A stretch of 64,000 nt of DNA from Phoronis australis (lineage: Eukaryota; Phoronida; Phoronidae). The position numbers and the translations under genes are program-made. The stretch covers positions 385,450-449,449 of the forward strand of contig NMRA01000025.1 of the NCBI GenBank assembly GCA_002633005.1, given 5' to 3'. Below the pieces are notes generated by a model. The model was given only the letters and a program-made list of their open reading frames with translations, did no database searches and was not told the DNA's origin. Every line of letters starts with the position of its first letter. Within the stretch, counting starts at the first letter, position 1. This document shows, one piece after another, positions 32,334 to 44,300 of this stretch.

Positions 32334-32683
32334 TTAAGTCTTGTGAGCACGCCATCTGTGGTGGGCTGACTTGCGAAGTATTCAGTCTTGCATGAAGAAA
32401 GAGCAACGGGAAGGACAAGAATACAATCATTCGCGCACTAATTCGCTGCCATTGAATAACTAAGTTTATGTCTACACGTACATTAACATAGGCCGTCTAT
32501 TAACAGTATTTTTATCCCTTGAGTAAAATTGCATTACAATAACGTGATCCAGAACGCATACATGTAGTTTTCTTCTTTAAACATTACGCCGCTTAACTGG
32601 AATATTTGATATCACTAAGCACGACAGTGGAGAAACTAGGAAGTATAAGATTATTAAATCAGGTAAAAATACGGTTAGTTCAT

Positions 32684-32752
32684 CATGGGCGGCGCACCAT
32701 AGGGGGCTGGGGGGCTACAGCCCCCACTTTTTACAATGCTGCGCAGCCCATG
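32684..32752. repeat. Short palindromic repeat (CATGGGCGGCG family)
   Basis: This starts CATGGGCGGCGCACCA and ends GCTGCGCAGCCCATG, with a central GGGGGCTACAGCCCCC stem. Two relatives lie at 60374-60440 and 60441-60519. It looks like a very small foldback element. Confidence 0.6.
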
Positions 32753-34619
32753 TTCATAATATTGAAATAGATGTCTGCGAATTAAAACTCCTTTGATCTA
32801 AGGCGTAGTACCAAAGTATACATGTAGCATTCACTGTAACAAACAATAGGCCTATTGGCCATGTGTCTTGTCTTGTTTTGATAGTTTCAATCAATGCTCG
32901 TTCTGACCTGCCAATGCATCATTGGCATCAATCTTCGAAGTTAAAGGCAGGAAGCAACTAAAAATTGATACTGCCTGCTTATGTCAAAGATTGGTTATTA
33001 TGATACTTGGTGAGTGGTCTTTTCCCACAGTTGCCGTCTAATTCGCTAAAAGCGTTAGTCATGCTTGCCTGGCCATTTAGCAGATTTTGAAAGGAGTTTT
33101 CAAATTTTCCTTCAAACATTAGAGAGTTGTCGAGGGTAACACAGCATTATTTTGTTTCAGAGAACTGGGTGGGAAAGTCATTTCAGTAACTGTTAACTAA
33201 TAGGACAACACTAGGTTTTGGTATCCTTTAATGTCGTGGGTTCGATTGCCTCAGAGCCACCTTGCTATTAAGGTCTGTAGCTCTTCAGCTCCGTCTCAAC
33301 TAAAGCACAAACATGGTTCCAAGTGACCAGTGCAATGGACCCACATGTGAGCGACCTACGCCAAACACGCGGCTACATCGTGCACCAAACCGCCTGCAAA
33401 TATTTGTGTATGTACATGTACTATGATTCTCAAAAAATGACCTTGTTTCAAAGTTCTTTATCAGCTTTTGCATTGTCTTACATTGTCTGGTCTCGACGCA
33501 TGTATTTTTATCATTAAGCCACTCTCCCTGATGTCAATTCGATTTTACCTTTTCAGCTGTTGACGACTTAAAACTGGCTATGAATGGACTACAGAAACGG
33601 CACTACAAGTACACCGCCGGGTATTGCACTTTATACAATAAGGCCCTACTCAGTTTATGTTGCAGCGCTCGATGCGGCCTCAGATTGTGTTTGGGGACTT
33701 GGGAAGTTTCAAGTCTTCACGAAATCGCCACTGCGAGTATTAAAGTCAGACAATAATTCCCTCCAAATTCATTTGTTAAAGTTCGTGTTGACTTTCAAAC
33801 TTTAAATTACCATCAGTCTTCTTAGATTACGTGTACCTTCGATTCAATATGGTTCCGTTTATTTTGCGAAATCAGTGCATTTGCCACCACAGCAGTCAGC
33901 ACACATGAAACGCGCTTACACGCAAATTACAACAGGATATCGGAATTGTTCGGCAAAGATTGTGTAAGATCGGTGAAATTCGCGCCACCAGTGCGTGCAA
34001 CCTTTTGCGTCCTATAGCCTACGCCTAATTCATACAGACAAGAAGCGCGCTCCAAAACTAGGCTCACTACGATTGGTCCGTTAAATAGCTAATCGGCATA
34101 GCTGTATCGGTCCTATTCTACTCTCAAAAATACTGAAGATCACGCAAAATTCCCCCACGATGCTTAAAAATTCTCCTAACGTGATTGAAATCTTCCACTG
34201 GAAGTTAAAATCACCTGTAACCACACAAGTGACAATTTGAAAGAGCACAGAATGGTACTTGAGACAAAGCCTATGATGGTGATCGCGGGGGGTAGAATTT
34301 CCCCCAACTCAGCGAAAAATTCCTCTCTCAGAAGGCACATTGTCACGTGGCGTATATCTTGCCGGTAGGCGGTTGAAATAACACAATTTGATTTGGATGT
34401 AATAATGAGTATATTGACTAAATGTTTGAATTTCCCTAAATGAATGATCATAAAGATTAATAAAGAAGCCTAATTTATTCAGTCTGTGATCACGTTTCCC
34501 ATTCCTGGCGTCGGCCTTGGATCCAGTGTTATACTTGTTATGAGGAGTTTCCTCTTCTCTTGATCATTCGATCCAGTCTTCCAAGCAGTCTTCACTTGAT
34601 GAAATGCTTCGGAATAACC
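32753..34619. other. No recognised gene
   Basis: No exon, tandem array or element ends were supported here. A plus-strand frame at 33584-33805 follows a TTTTCAG but has no family motif. Confidence 0.45.
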
Positions 34620-34624
34620 ATGAA

Positions 34625-34757
34625 GTTCAGTCCATCGAACAACATATATGTTAACATTGAATTCAGTCCATCGAATCCTAGATACAATGTACCCTCTTTG
34701 AAATTCAGTCCATCGAATTTCTGCTACACGTATCGGATTGAAATTCAGTCCATCGAA
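34625..34757. repeat. Four spaced copies of TTCAGTCCATCGAA
   Basis: The 14-15-bp word occurs at 34625, 34661, 34703 and 34743, about 36-42 bp apart, with different sequence between the first copies and similar flanks (GAATTTCT) for the last two. It is either a decayed tandem repeat or a cluster of regulatory sites. Confidence 0.7.
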
Positions 34758-34769
34758 TTTCTACAGCTT

Positions 34770-36174
34770 GTGATATTTCTCAGCAAACCAGTAGCATCTT
34801 TTCAGGAATATCTGCGATATCTCTCTAGCAAGAAATATCTAATACATCTATACCAATCTGGTTGCCTCTCGTTGGAAATATGTCTTCTTGAAAAGCTAAC
34901 GGTATACTTATACTCAAACAGAATAAAGGTGGGCGGGTTAGATCAAAACATAAAACCCACCAACTTCCTCTAAATGTACTCATAGTTCCAAAACAACTTC
35001 CCAGAACAACATCATAAGATTCCACATATGAACCTAAGCTTTCGCCAAATATGGTCACGGACAGACAAATCTTTAAGTAATTTCTGCTGAATAATAACAA
35101 GACTATTGTTGTTGTCAGAACTGGCTAACCCCACAGTTGACCAATTCCGGTGAATTGAAAGTTACATAATTCTGCTAGCAGAGCATAAACACATGGTTAG
35201 AGACAAATATGCTGATTCATTTCCTATGCACTCATAGGATGCAAAAAATTTCAGTAAACAACTAATACCCTTAATTAATTACACAACAACCACTATATAC
35301 TTAATTAATACTTATACTTCTCATGTTATATTATTCTCATGTACATAGTCAACCCAAGTTCTAATGTGTTTGTATCATACTTTAATGATAAATAAATGAC
35401 ATGTTCATCCTACATAAAATCTCCCCGTAACACATATGCACCCGGCTTTCCGGCTTTTTCTTCGGGTGAACGAGGCCCATGAAGAAACATAATAACTACA
35501 GTGTATGCTTGCTCTGTCCAGTTAACTGAAATTGAGCTCTAAAACGATTTTTCAGGTTATGTTTATTTTAAAATTCAACTTGACCAAGATTGATATTTGA
35601 AACCCCAACACATGAAATAGGTGTAAGAATTATTAAAACCAAGAAAGCAGAATTGATGGTGAAATAATCTTTAGTTTCAATTACAAATCTGTTCTTTAAT
35701 TAAACTATATTTAATAACATCAATCATTCTCGCAGATCAATAACAAATCAATTGTTAGTCCCGGTAGTCCTTACCTTACTACCAGGACCTAGGCTGCTGG
35801 ACGTTAATATTCTTGATCAACAAATTAAACCAGACGTGACTTGCACGTGACAGCAAAATGCAATGAGCCACCACTGTCAAATATTTCTTCAACTGGTCAA
35901 AAATACGACCAGATGACCTGGTTCGTGTAGAAAGCATTTTTATCAACAATTTACAAGACGAAATGTAACTTTGCATTCAGCATATAGGCCTACCTAATCC
36001 GTATCACGATCGCGGCAATCTGGTAATATTTACTTTTCATGTTTCGAACCCAGTTTACCGAAAAACCTATACCCAGGTTGGACTCGAAAGATCAGCCATT
36101 TAACTCACGCAATGTCATCTTCCAATATGTTTATCGCAGTGAGCCTCGCTTTGGGTTTTAATGTCCGCCGCGTG
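34770..36174. other. No recognised gene
   Basis: This is AT-rich sequence without supported exons. No element ends were recognised until the inverted-repeat block at 36175. Confidence 0.45.
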
Positions 36175-36232
36175 AATGGGGCTATTCGGAAAATCTACAA
36201 TAACTAGAGGGCGCGCGTGTACTAGTGGTGAT
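36175..36232 (+). repeat. Left inverted block of a 3.6-kb unit
   Basis: Two words, AATGGGGCTATTCGGAAAAT (36175-36194) and GTACTAGTGGTGAT (36219-36232), recur as exact reverse complements at 39775-39794 and 39740-39753 in mirrored order and with almost equal spacing. Similarity stops at the outer edge on both sides, as expected for terminal inverted repeats. Confidence 0.65.
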
Positions 36233-36286
36233 GGATTAACAGCCTCGATTTTGTGAGCCCTTTAAATACATGGTGAAATGGCTTGC

Positions 36287-38144
36287 AGCCGTGCCAACTG
36301 AATCTGAGATTGCGTGAAAAGGGTGCTTCTATGAGAGGAAGTAAGCACGACCTTATACAAAGGTAAGGTTTGTGATTATTTTAACGATTATTCCATGCTT
36401 ATTCTACCGATGCCTGTTAACTGAGGTACTCGCCGATGTCGACTTCGCGGCAGTCGCCAGTCGTGTTAATCTTTGTTTGTTGTATGTGATACGATATTTG
36501 ACGTAGCGATCGGGATCTTTTCGTACTTCAAAGCATTATTATTGTTTGGAATGATTTCTAACATTTTATCAGTGACAGTTACATCAATCAATGCTGAATG
36601 TTCATGCTGTCAACTCGATACAGGTTAATGAGTTAAGATTACAATCCAAGCCCAATGGCAAAGCGGGGTACATAACAAATATCCATTGCATTAGACTATT
36701 TGTTTACTCCCTATCTTATGTCTTCTGGAAATCTATTACACGTTGAAATGGAAATCTATCACGTCTGTTTTCACGTAACCTTTGGTTTTTAGGTTTGAGG
36801 GCTTTTACCGTGCAGAGGAGATATGCATCGCTTCTGCACCGTCCCTGAATGGACAAAAATTGGTTTTTAGCATTTGACTGCAGCTAACCAACAAGATCTT
36901 CCCATCCAGTGCAGATCTTTTTTCAAAGCCTACTTTCAATATTGGAGGCAACGAACAAAGCCTTTGAAAAGGAACAGTTATTTTTAAAGAAAGGTATGTA
37001 AGTCATTTTGTTAATCTTCTTACTTGTATTCAGGTCCTTAGCGGGGGATTGACATGGGGGGTTGGGGTTGAAATATTTGGTACAACTGAATGTGTGGAAA
37101 TAACAGGTAATGCATGTTTGAGGAAAAGAGCATGGTGAGGTAATTCTTATCCTTCATGAAGCCCCTTCAAGTTGATTTCTTGAAACTGTTTTGCTTCTTG
37201 TATCAATTGTAAACCCATGAAAATATATTACATTTTCTGAATTCACAGTGACTGAATAGTCTTAACTCATGCCTTGAAATGTTGCAAGCTGTTATAAATT
37301 CAAATGACTACCTTTTTGTGAAAGTTGCATTTTTGATGGTGCCTTACGATTTGTAATTACTCTTAAACAACAGAAAGATTAATCATCATTTTTAAATGAC
37401 CCAAGTCTTCATATCTTCTATTAGAAGAAAAATTAAAAGTCTGAGAAACGGTTCCCTCAACCTTAGACTAGAAGTATTCGTGACAGACCCATGAACCTGT
37501 GATCGCAGTTTAAAATTGCTGAAAGTATCAAAATTCAAAAGGCTTGAAAATGGGTAACAAAGGTTTGAAGTTGTCTCAAAAAGCTTGTATATTTTGCAGA
37601 CAAGTGATGCGTTCAAAAATTGTTATGGCTACGAATCAAAAATAAAGACAAAGTTTTATGCAATGCTTATTATAAACACCCTTGGTTTCTGAAAATAGTA
37701 ATTATGTAATTTTATGTGAAACTGTAGAGCAATCACCATATATTTTTGAACAACAGGAATAACGTTTTTGACCCAATCTGGAGTACTTAATTATTCACAT
37801 TTCAATATTTGTTCCAGGTTCAGTGACATTTTAAAGCCCCTTCAAGCTGTATCATAGACAAGCTTTGTTACTCCCTTCTCTTCCCACAGCACTTCCACAC
37901 ACCAGCAGTGCTGCATGGCACAATGTACAAGTCAGTGGCCCTGGAGAAATGTGAATCGCAGTACTAAGTTACCATAAGTCAATGTGCCAGTGGACTGTCT
38001 GTGTATTCAGACGAACTATATCTGACTGCTACACAAGTAAGCCTTGTTGGTGAGGATGCCCTTTCATAGGCAATAAGTCATGTTTGGACAATAACTTATT
38101 TCCTTTCCTGGAAGAAACATGAGGGACTGAAGCTAAAGAAGACC
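36287..38144 (+). pseudogene. SAP / YqaJ-nuclease-like gene, broken
   Basis: An exon-like segment ending at 36362 encodes LNLRLREKGASMRGSKHDL, a SAP DNA-binding motif, and joins in phase across GTAAGG...TTTTTAG (36363-36792) to FEGFYRAEEICIA. Further on, remnants GGNEQSL and FKERYV appear in another frame (36935-36995). At 37890-38075, after a CCCACAG, comes FHTPAVLHGTMYKSVALEK, a TAA stop, then ASGLSVYSDELYLTAT and LVGEDAL, and at 38097-38144 EGLKLKKT. The order fits the YqaJ recombinase-type nuclease core of SAP/SWIM/YqaJ proteins common in invertebrates. Stops and frame breaks indicate a pseudogene. Confidence 0.52.
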
Positions 38145-39463
38145 TAGTGACACTCTGGTCTACTTCAAGGGTCTGATTTTGGGCTCAATACGATTCAAGT
38201 GATATGCTGCTGTGTTTACCTTCAAGGGTCTAATTGTGGATGTTATTGAGGCTGAATGAGGTTACATGAAAGAAAACCACGTGTCGAAACTGGACCCTTT
38301 TTTACAAGCACTTCTATAGGCCATTGAAATTAGATACCAGTGAAATGAAAGCCAAAAGCTGAGTGACATTAAATTTTCCTTTCAGAAGAAAGGCTTTATA
38401 CTATTGGTAAAAACTTTTCAATTTGGTACATATTATGCGGAAATGACATTCAGTGACTGCATCGATTGTCTTATTGTATGTTTTCAATTGTATCTAGCTG
38501 GATAAGAATCTGCTATGCACAAGATTCGAGAATATACAATTATCAGTGTATTTAAAAACAAATGGCAAACTGAAAAAGCACAGAAAGAAACAACATTGCG
38601 AGGGAGTCCATAATCAGGCATATCAAGTGCTAATTTCTGAATGATGTTCAATTCTCTCAGGTTATTGTTGAAGGATTGCTTTTCACTTTGTCCAAAGGTA
38701 AAATAGATAGTCGAGCGGTTGGTTTCAGTTGTTTTCGTTCACCTGTAACAGAATAGTCGGAGAAATATTAGCAAATTGTAAAGGAAAAGACAAGACAAAA
38801 CTACTTTTGTAAGGCAGAACATACTTGACGTTTCATCTTCATGTTTATGTGTAGAAACTAATAACCTTTGTACCTAAGTCTTATTTTATATCTGAATTAA
38901 AATATGTGAAACAGGCTAAATTGAGTTAACAATGTGTATTTTTCATGACACTTAAAATGTGCTTCTGATCTCAACAAGTAAAATTCATTCTAGGTGTCAA
39001 TTTTTCATCCCATACAATGTTACGACATTTACTGAATTAAGGCTTATTCATGTTGATTCGATAACTGATCTGGTAGTCCTGGGGGTGGAGTCCGCGATAA
39101 AATAAGGAAACACACATCTAGAGAATTTTATTGGAAACAGCATAGTTTTGAAGAGAAACTGCTGTGAAAAAGTCACCCTTGACTTCTGTGCATCACGTAC
39201 CATACACCTCTTATTTTGGGATAGGCAATGACCATCGCCTCTGTTGGCCCGAACCAGACCAACAGAGGCGATAGTCATTGCCTCATTTTGGGAGCACTCC
39301 CACACAGGACAATATGAATATGTGCTGCTAGCCTACCCGGCATCGGGTGAGTTTCCTAAAAGAAATACTAGTTCCACTCAATAAACCTGTTATTCAGTGG
39401 GGTAACTGGTGGGGATAACATCACCGAACGATGTTGATAGAAACTTGATTGCTAAAAACTTAC
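38145..39463. other. No recognised gene; hairpin at 39224-39282
   Basis: No coding homology follows the YqaJ remnant. The only clear structure is the hairpin listed separately. Confidence 0.45.
39224..39282. repeat. 24-bp-arm hairpin
   Basis: The arms 39224-39247 and 39259-39282 are reverse complements with one mismatch, around an 11-nt loop; the arm contains ATCGCCTCTGTTGG. Flanking TTTTGGGA words are in direct, not inverted, orientation. Confidence 0.85.
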
Positions 39464-39693
39464 CAAGTAATGTTGTGTAGTCTCCGAATGGAACTGCATA
39501 GTCATAGAGCACACGCGGGGCTTCAGCATTCACACACTTTTTGTCACTTAGTTGACCCTTTTGACCGCAATTGTCCACGAATATAGTAACCTTAGGTCTT
39601 TTGGGAAATTGTGGCCACCTGTCGAAGACTTGCACCACGGAAATTAGCAGTAATGAGGCTTAGCGCGACGACGTATTTTGATAACAATTCCAT
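39464..39693 (-). CDS. Secreted-protein first exon (frame break)
   Basis: On the minus strand the ATG at 39693 begins MELLSKYVVALSLITAN, hydrophobic like a signal peptide. A second frame takes over near 39655 with LLLISVVQVFDRWPQFPKR, then VTIFVDNCGQKGQLSDKK and VLYDYAVPFGDYTTLL before a donor GTAAG (39463-39459). A single-base gain or loss within the signal region would explain the break, by error or mutation. The family is not recognised. Confidence 0.45.
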
Positions 39694-39739
39694 CTTTTAC
39701 CAGTTGTTTACATGCAGACGGCCACGCATGCGCAATTCA

Positions 39740-39794
39740 ATCACCACTAGTACAGCAGCGAAACCGCGAGGTGAATTTTCCGAATAGCCCCATT
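39740..39794 (-). repeat. Right inverted block of the 3.6-kb unit
   Basis: This is the mirror of 36175-36232 (see that entry). It lies about 50 bp upstream of the minus-strand start codon at 39693. Confidence 0.65.
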
Positions 39795-39937
39795 AGAAGT
39801 ATGCTCGTTTGGCGACGGGAGGAATAGAGTTATATAATGAATGCACATATTCACGGGGAGAAACCAGATAGATACGCGAGTTTGGTTACGACTTTTTTTC
39901 AATCGACGATTTCTACGGTGGTTCGGCAAGCTCTTTC

Positions 39938-40080
39938 CATGCGCGCACCCAGCCTTCAATATGGGGGGCTCGAATTAATGACGTCGTGGACCTTTTGCTA
40001 ACGAAAGAGCGGGTGGACTAAAAAAAAACCGGAGCACCACTGTGAAGTGCGCGTTTGCGATTATTTAGTCCCATTTTCTT
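39938..40080. mobile_element. Partial MITE (CATGCGCGCACCCA family)
   Basis: CATGCGCGCACCCAGCC, then CAATATGG, GCTCGAATT, GGACCTTTT and GGACTAAAAA match, in order, the reverse complement of the complete 252-bp copy at 51185-51436. The far end is absent here. An assembly N at 40101 lies just beyond. Confidence 0.62.
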
Positions 40081-40340
40081 GGACTTTCTGTCCCTCAGGG
40101 NATCATTCATACAAGTACTTACATGTACCTTTCACTCCGAGGCTCTTTTCAGTTCAAAGTAGATCAAAGATGTCCATTCTGAGGCTGCCTTGCGCAAAAC
40201 GATGTCATTAATCTAGCTTACATTGTGGGGTAAACATGGTCACCGTGAGCCAATCCACACGTGATTTTTGATTAAGAATATATGTGAACACGACCAAAAA
40301 TGTCGTTATAAGGGCTACGCGGCGAATTTTTTTTCTGTCG

Positions 40341-40690
40341 GAAAATGTGGTTAGTCACACCCTTCTTTCTTCATCCCCAATTCACCTGTAGAAAATGTGA
40401 TTAATCATATCCCTCTATCATCATCCCCAATTTACCTGTGGAAAATGTGGTTAGTCACATCCCTCTTTCGTCATCCCCAATTTACCTGTGGAAAATGTGG
40501 TTAGTCATATCTCTCTATCATCATCCCCAATTTACCTGTGGAAAATGTGGTTAGTCATATCTCTCTATCATCTTCCCCAATTTACCTGTGGAAAATATGG
40601 TTAGTCATATCTCTCTATGATCATCATGCCCAATTTACCTGTGGAAAATGTGGTTAGTTACATCCCTCTTTCTTCATCCCCAATTCACTT
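40341..40690. repeat. 50-bp minisatellite, 7 units
   Basis: Units start at 40341, 40391, 40441, 40491, 40541, 40591 and 40643 with GAAAATGTGGTTAGTCACAT, followed by a pyrimidine-rich CCCTCTTTC part. The array ends about 40 bp before the splice acceptor of the first LamG exon. Confidence 0.95.
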
Positions 40691-40729
40691 AACATAAGCG
40701 TAGTAAGTGACTGTATATATTACTTTTAG

Positions 40730-41353
40730 CTTACAAGCTGACGCAAATTACACGTTCATCGACGGCTGTATGGCCTTGTACTTAGATGGCAGCGGAGACT
40801 GCGCCGACGTGTCCCCGGTACCCAACATTTTCTCTCGCAGCTACACGTTAGGAGCATCTATTCGACTGGCAGCAATTGACACGGATAATGCAATACTTCA
40901 AGACTGGTCGAGCCCTCGCCAATTTCGGTTGTATGTCAACTCTGCAAACAAGGTCGTAGTGCAGATAAAAAAGAACGATGCACCTGATGAGAATTTGCTG
41001 AACGTTTCATCTTCTGGGGTGGTCACAGCCAACAAATGGTATGACATCGCCTTCTCTAGAAATGTTGACACCGGAGCCTACGCCCTTTACGTAAACTCTC
41101 TTCAAGTAGCAAATGGATCTGTGACGAGTAAGGAAACTCAGAAGGCAAACAATCATTCATCATGGGAGATCGGCTACAATAAAAGGCAAATGGGGCACTT
41201 TTTACATGGCTATATCCGCAACGTCTTCGTAAACTACGGTGTTTTGTCACTGCCAGAAATTAAAGCCATTCTACCACCGCCCCCACTTAAACCGACGACG
41301 ATGTTCCTCAAACTGGATGGAAACAACCCGGTTAATGCGCAATACCCTATCAA
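40730..41353 (+). CDS. LamG exon 1
   Basis: Acceptor TACTTTTAG (AG at 40728-40729), donor GTAAGT at 41354. The exon is 624 nt and phase 2 at both ends. It starts LQADANYTFIDGCMALY and carries NKWYDIAFSRNVDTGAYAL and HGYIRNVFVNYG, ending in a TTMFLKLDGN linker. Confidence 0.83.
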
Positions 41354-44300
41354 GTAAGTGGTGTTCGAACGTAATCACTGTAAATTAATGCACTTTGGCA
41401 TAAGTTTGAATTTGATTATTGTTGCTTTAGTGACTGCGTGACTCATCAGATTTGAACTTCACCTGAGTGAAACGATGACATGTTCTAGTGTCGATCAAAA
41501 TTCTAGGACTGGTATTTCAACTGTTTTATTAGAAAAACAACATTTGTAAAGTATCGTCTGTCTAGGTTGATACGTGTGTACGTACATACGTTCTGATAGC
41601 TATGTTCGTACGAGTCCCCGGCGTAATATACGGATGTCACCACGGCCTGATACAACATGTCCTTTATTACTCTGCGCGTGTAAGCGCAGAGTACTGTTGT
41701 TAATGGGTTTTCTTCAATTTTATTGTTATTACTCTGCGCGTGTAAGCGCAGAGTACTGTTGTTCCTGGGTTTTCTTCAACTTTATTCTTATTCTTATTCT
41801 TATTCTTATTCTTATTCCGACCAACTTTGAGGCTTAATAACTCCAAATTGGGTGCAGGTGCGGTCTTTAAATTCAGCATATGACTTTTGACAGTATATAA
41901 ATTTTAATCATATTCCATATTGCACCGGAAGAGGTCGTTTGGTGCAAAGGTCATATAATTTTCAAAATGCTACTCCTCCTTCAATTTTGAAGCTATCTTA
42001 TTCAAATTCGGTGCACAGGTATAAGTCAACATGACAATTTAAAAAATTACTTTTCTAAGTAATCGGGTCATCCAATCAGGTGAAGTAGGTCAAAGGTCAT
42101 TAGGTGCAAACTAAAATTTTGGGCTAGGCCCTTCAAATTGACAAGTCTGATTGCCACACATAAAAAAATCGGAATCCAAAGTTTCAGGTCATTTAGTGCA
42201 AACATGGGGTCATAAGGTGCATTTTTCTTCTGAAAATTTGATCTTTTCAATCAGCAAGTATTCTGATGTGTCAACTGTTAGACAACTGTGATTCTCAGCG
42301 TTAAAAACATTTTTCATGGGCTTTGCAATAATTCTCCTAAAGATGCTTAAATGCACCGGATAAGGTCAATTAGTGCAAAGGTCATGTAACGTTCAAAATG
42401 TTATATCTCTTACGTTTTTCAAGGAATTCTTTTCAATTTCATCACACTGGTGTTAGTCAACATGCCAATTGAATACCCTACTTTACTTCGCAATAGGCCT
42501 AACCAATCAGAAAAAATAGGTCAAAGGTCATTGAGTACAAACTAAAATTTTGAGCTAGAGACTTCAGAATTACGTATCTGTTTACTAAGTGCAATTGAGT
42601 TTGAATTCTAAATTTTCAGGTCATTTGGTGCACCCATGGGGTCATTAGGTGCATTTTTCTTCTGAAAGTTTGACCACTTCATTCATCTTGTATTCTGAAG
42701 TGCTTAAAGTAAAACATCTGTGATTATTAGCATTTACCACACTTTTAATCGAGTTAACAATTACTCCCTAATTGGGGCCTATAATGCACCGGAAGAGGTC
42801 AATTAGTGGAAAGGTCATCAAAAAAGTAATATGTAATTTCTCCTACAATTTTAAAGAATTCCTTTTCATATTGGTAAACGGGTTGCTTTCAGTAACTTCC
42901 CTTAATAATTCCAGTAATACGCACGCGCAGAGTCCGTTATTGTCACGCCGTGACAATAATCTTTCTAGTTAAACATTGCAACCTCACGGATCTATAGCAA
43001 ATGTGTTGTACATGTACCTTTAAGTGTCTGGCCTTCGCTTAGTTGCTGAGTCCGGGGACATGTTCAGTAACAATGATATCTCGATCGCCAAACTCGCATT
43101 ATATTCATCTTATTGAACGCTCCTCAGTTTAAATCAACGGTCACATTCCGAAATACTATGTGTTCCGTCGCTCTGGTAATTATCCCCAATGCTGTGCATC
43201 CCTTTGACACCTGTTGTCATACTCACCACTATTTACCTTTCTATGTATAATGCTTACAAAGTTTTGCTCAGGTGATGGATGAACCGCAGGCTCTGCACCA
43301 CCTAGAGACCATTCATACTATTTTCGAGTCTGTTTTTGGCACCTGTCTCCCTATCGGCCAAACATTGGCACTTTGTATGTTCCTGCTGTGAAAATGAAAG
43401 AGCATTTCTTTGATGGTGATAACAAATAAAAAGGACTTTCAGACAGTTAGGACCACTTGTCTCCCTGAGGCAAATATGTTCAGTTTTACTAATGAGTCAA
43501 TGACACCCTCCTGTTTTAATGGATTTGAAGCAATGTACTCCACCTAGTGGCCATTCTTATTGTTTTTGAGTTTTTTATTTTGCATTCACATCTCTATCGG
43601 TTACATCTCTTTGAGGATTATGAAAATTGGTATATGTGCATGGCTGACAATGGTTTTTGATGACTTCGACTACTGTAGCACCCCCTAGTGGCATTTTTTT
43701 TCTCAAATGCAGTTGTTTCTCCTAAACCCCTGCAGTATCTGTGTGTACTTCTTCTAGGAACGTGACGATGGATGGTGGCGACTTTCCGTCGTATTTGACT
43801 TAATGACCGCTTTTCTCAATATGTTGGGAGTTTCTAAAGAGATTTTCCTGGAATTTGAGGTTATCTGGTGATTTCAAGTCGGCAAATTGCTTGAGTGCAA
43901 ACCAGTACGATGAGTTAATCTACTTAATGTTAATTAACTTTATATTTAATTAACTTTCTATTTATTCGGTTTGCTTAGCCAGAAAACTAAGTAAGCGAAC
44001 GGACGAACCTCCATCAAACACAAAAGAAAATGTTGGATACTTGCTCAGTGTACATACTTAGCTGCTTTGTTGCACGATAGTGTATGAGAATTTACCAATT
44101 ACGCTGCCCATAAACCAGAAGGTTTGAGTGATTTCGGAAACTCGGCGACATGACCAACTGGAATGCTTAATAAAACCTGGGCCCAACAAACGAAGGCTGT
44201 CTCCGACATATTATGATCAATCGTCTGTTGGCGAACAAACAATGGTAAATTGTAGCACCCAAGATTAAAAACCTGTGTTGTCTAGTTTACAGGGCAATAC

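Noticed and set aside
33584-33805. Plus-strand exon after TTTTCAG as missing link between PAN and LamG
   Set aside because: No PAN or LamG-like motif and no fitting donor with the required phase.
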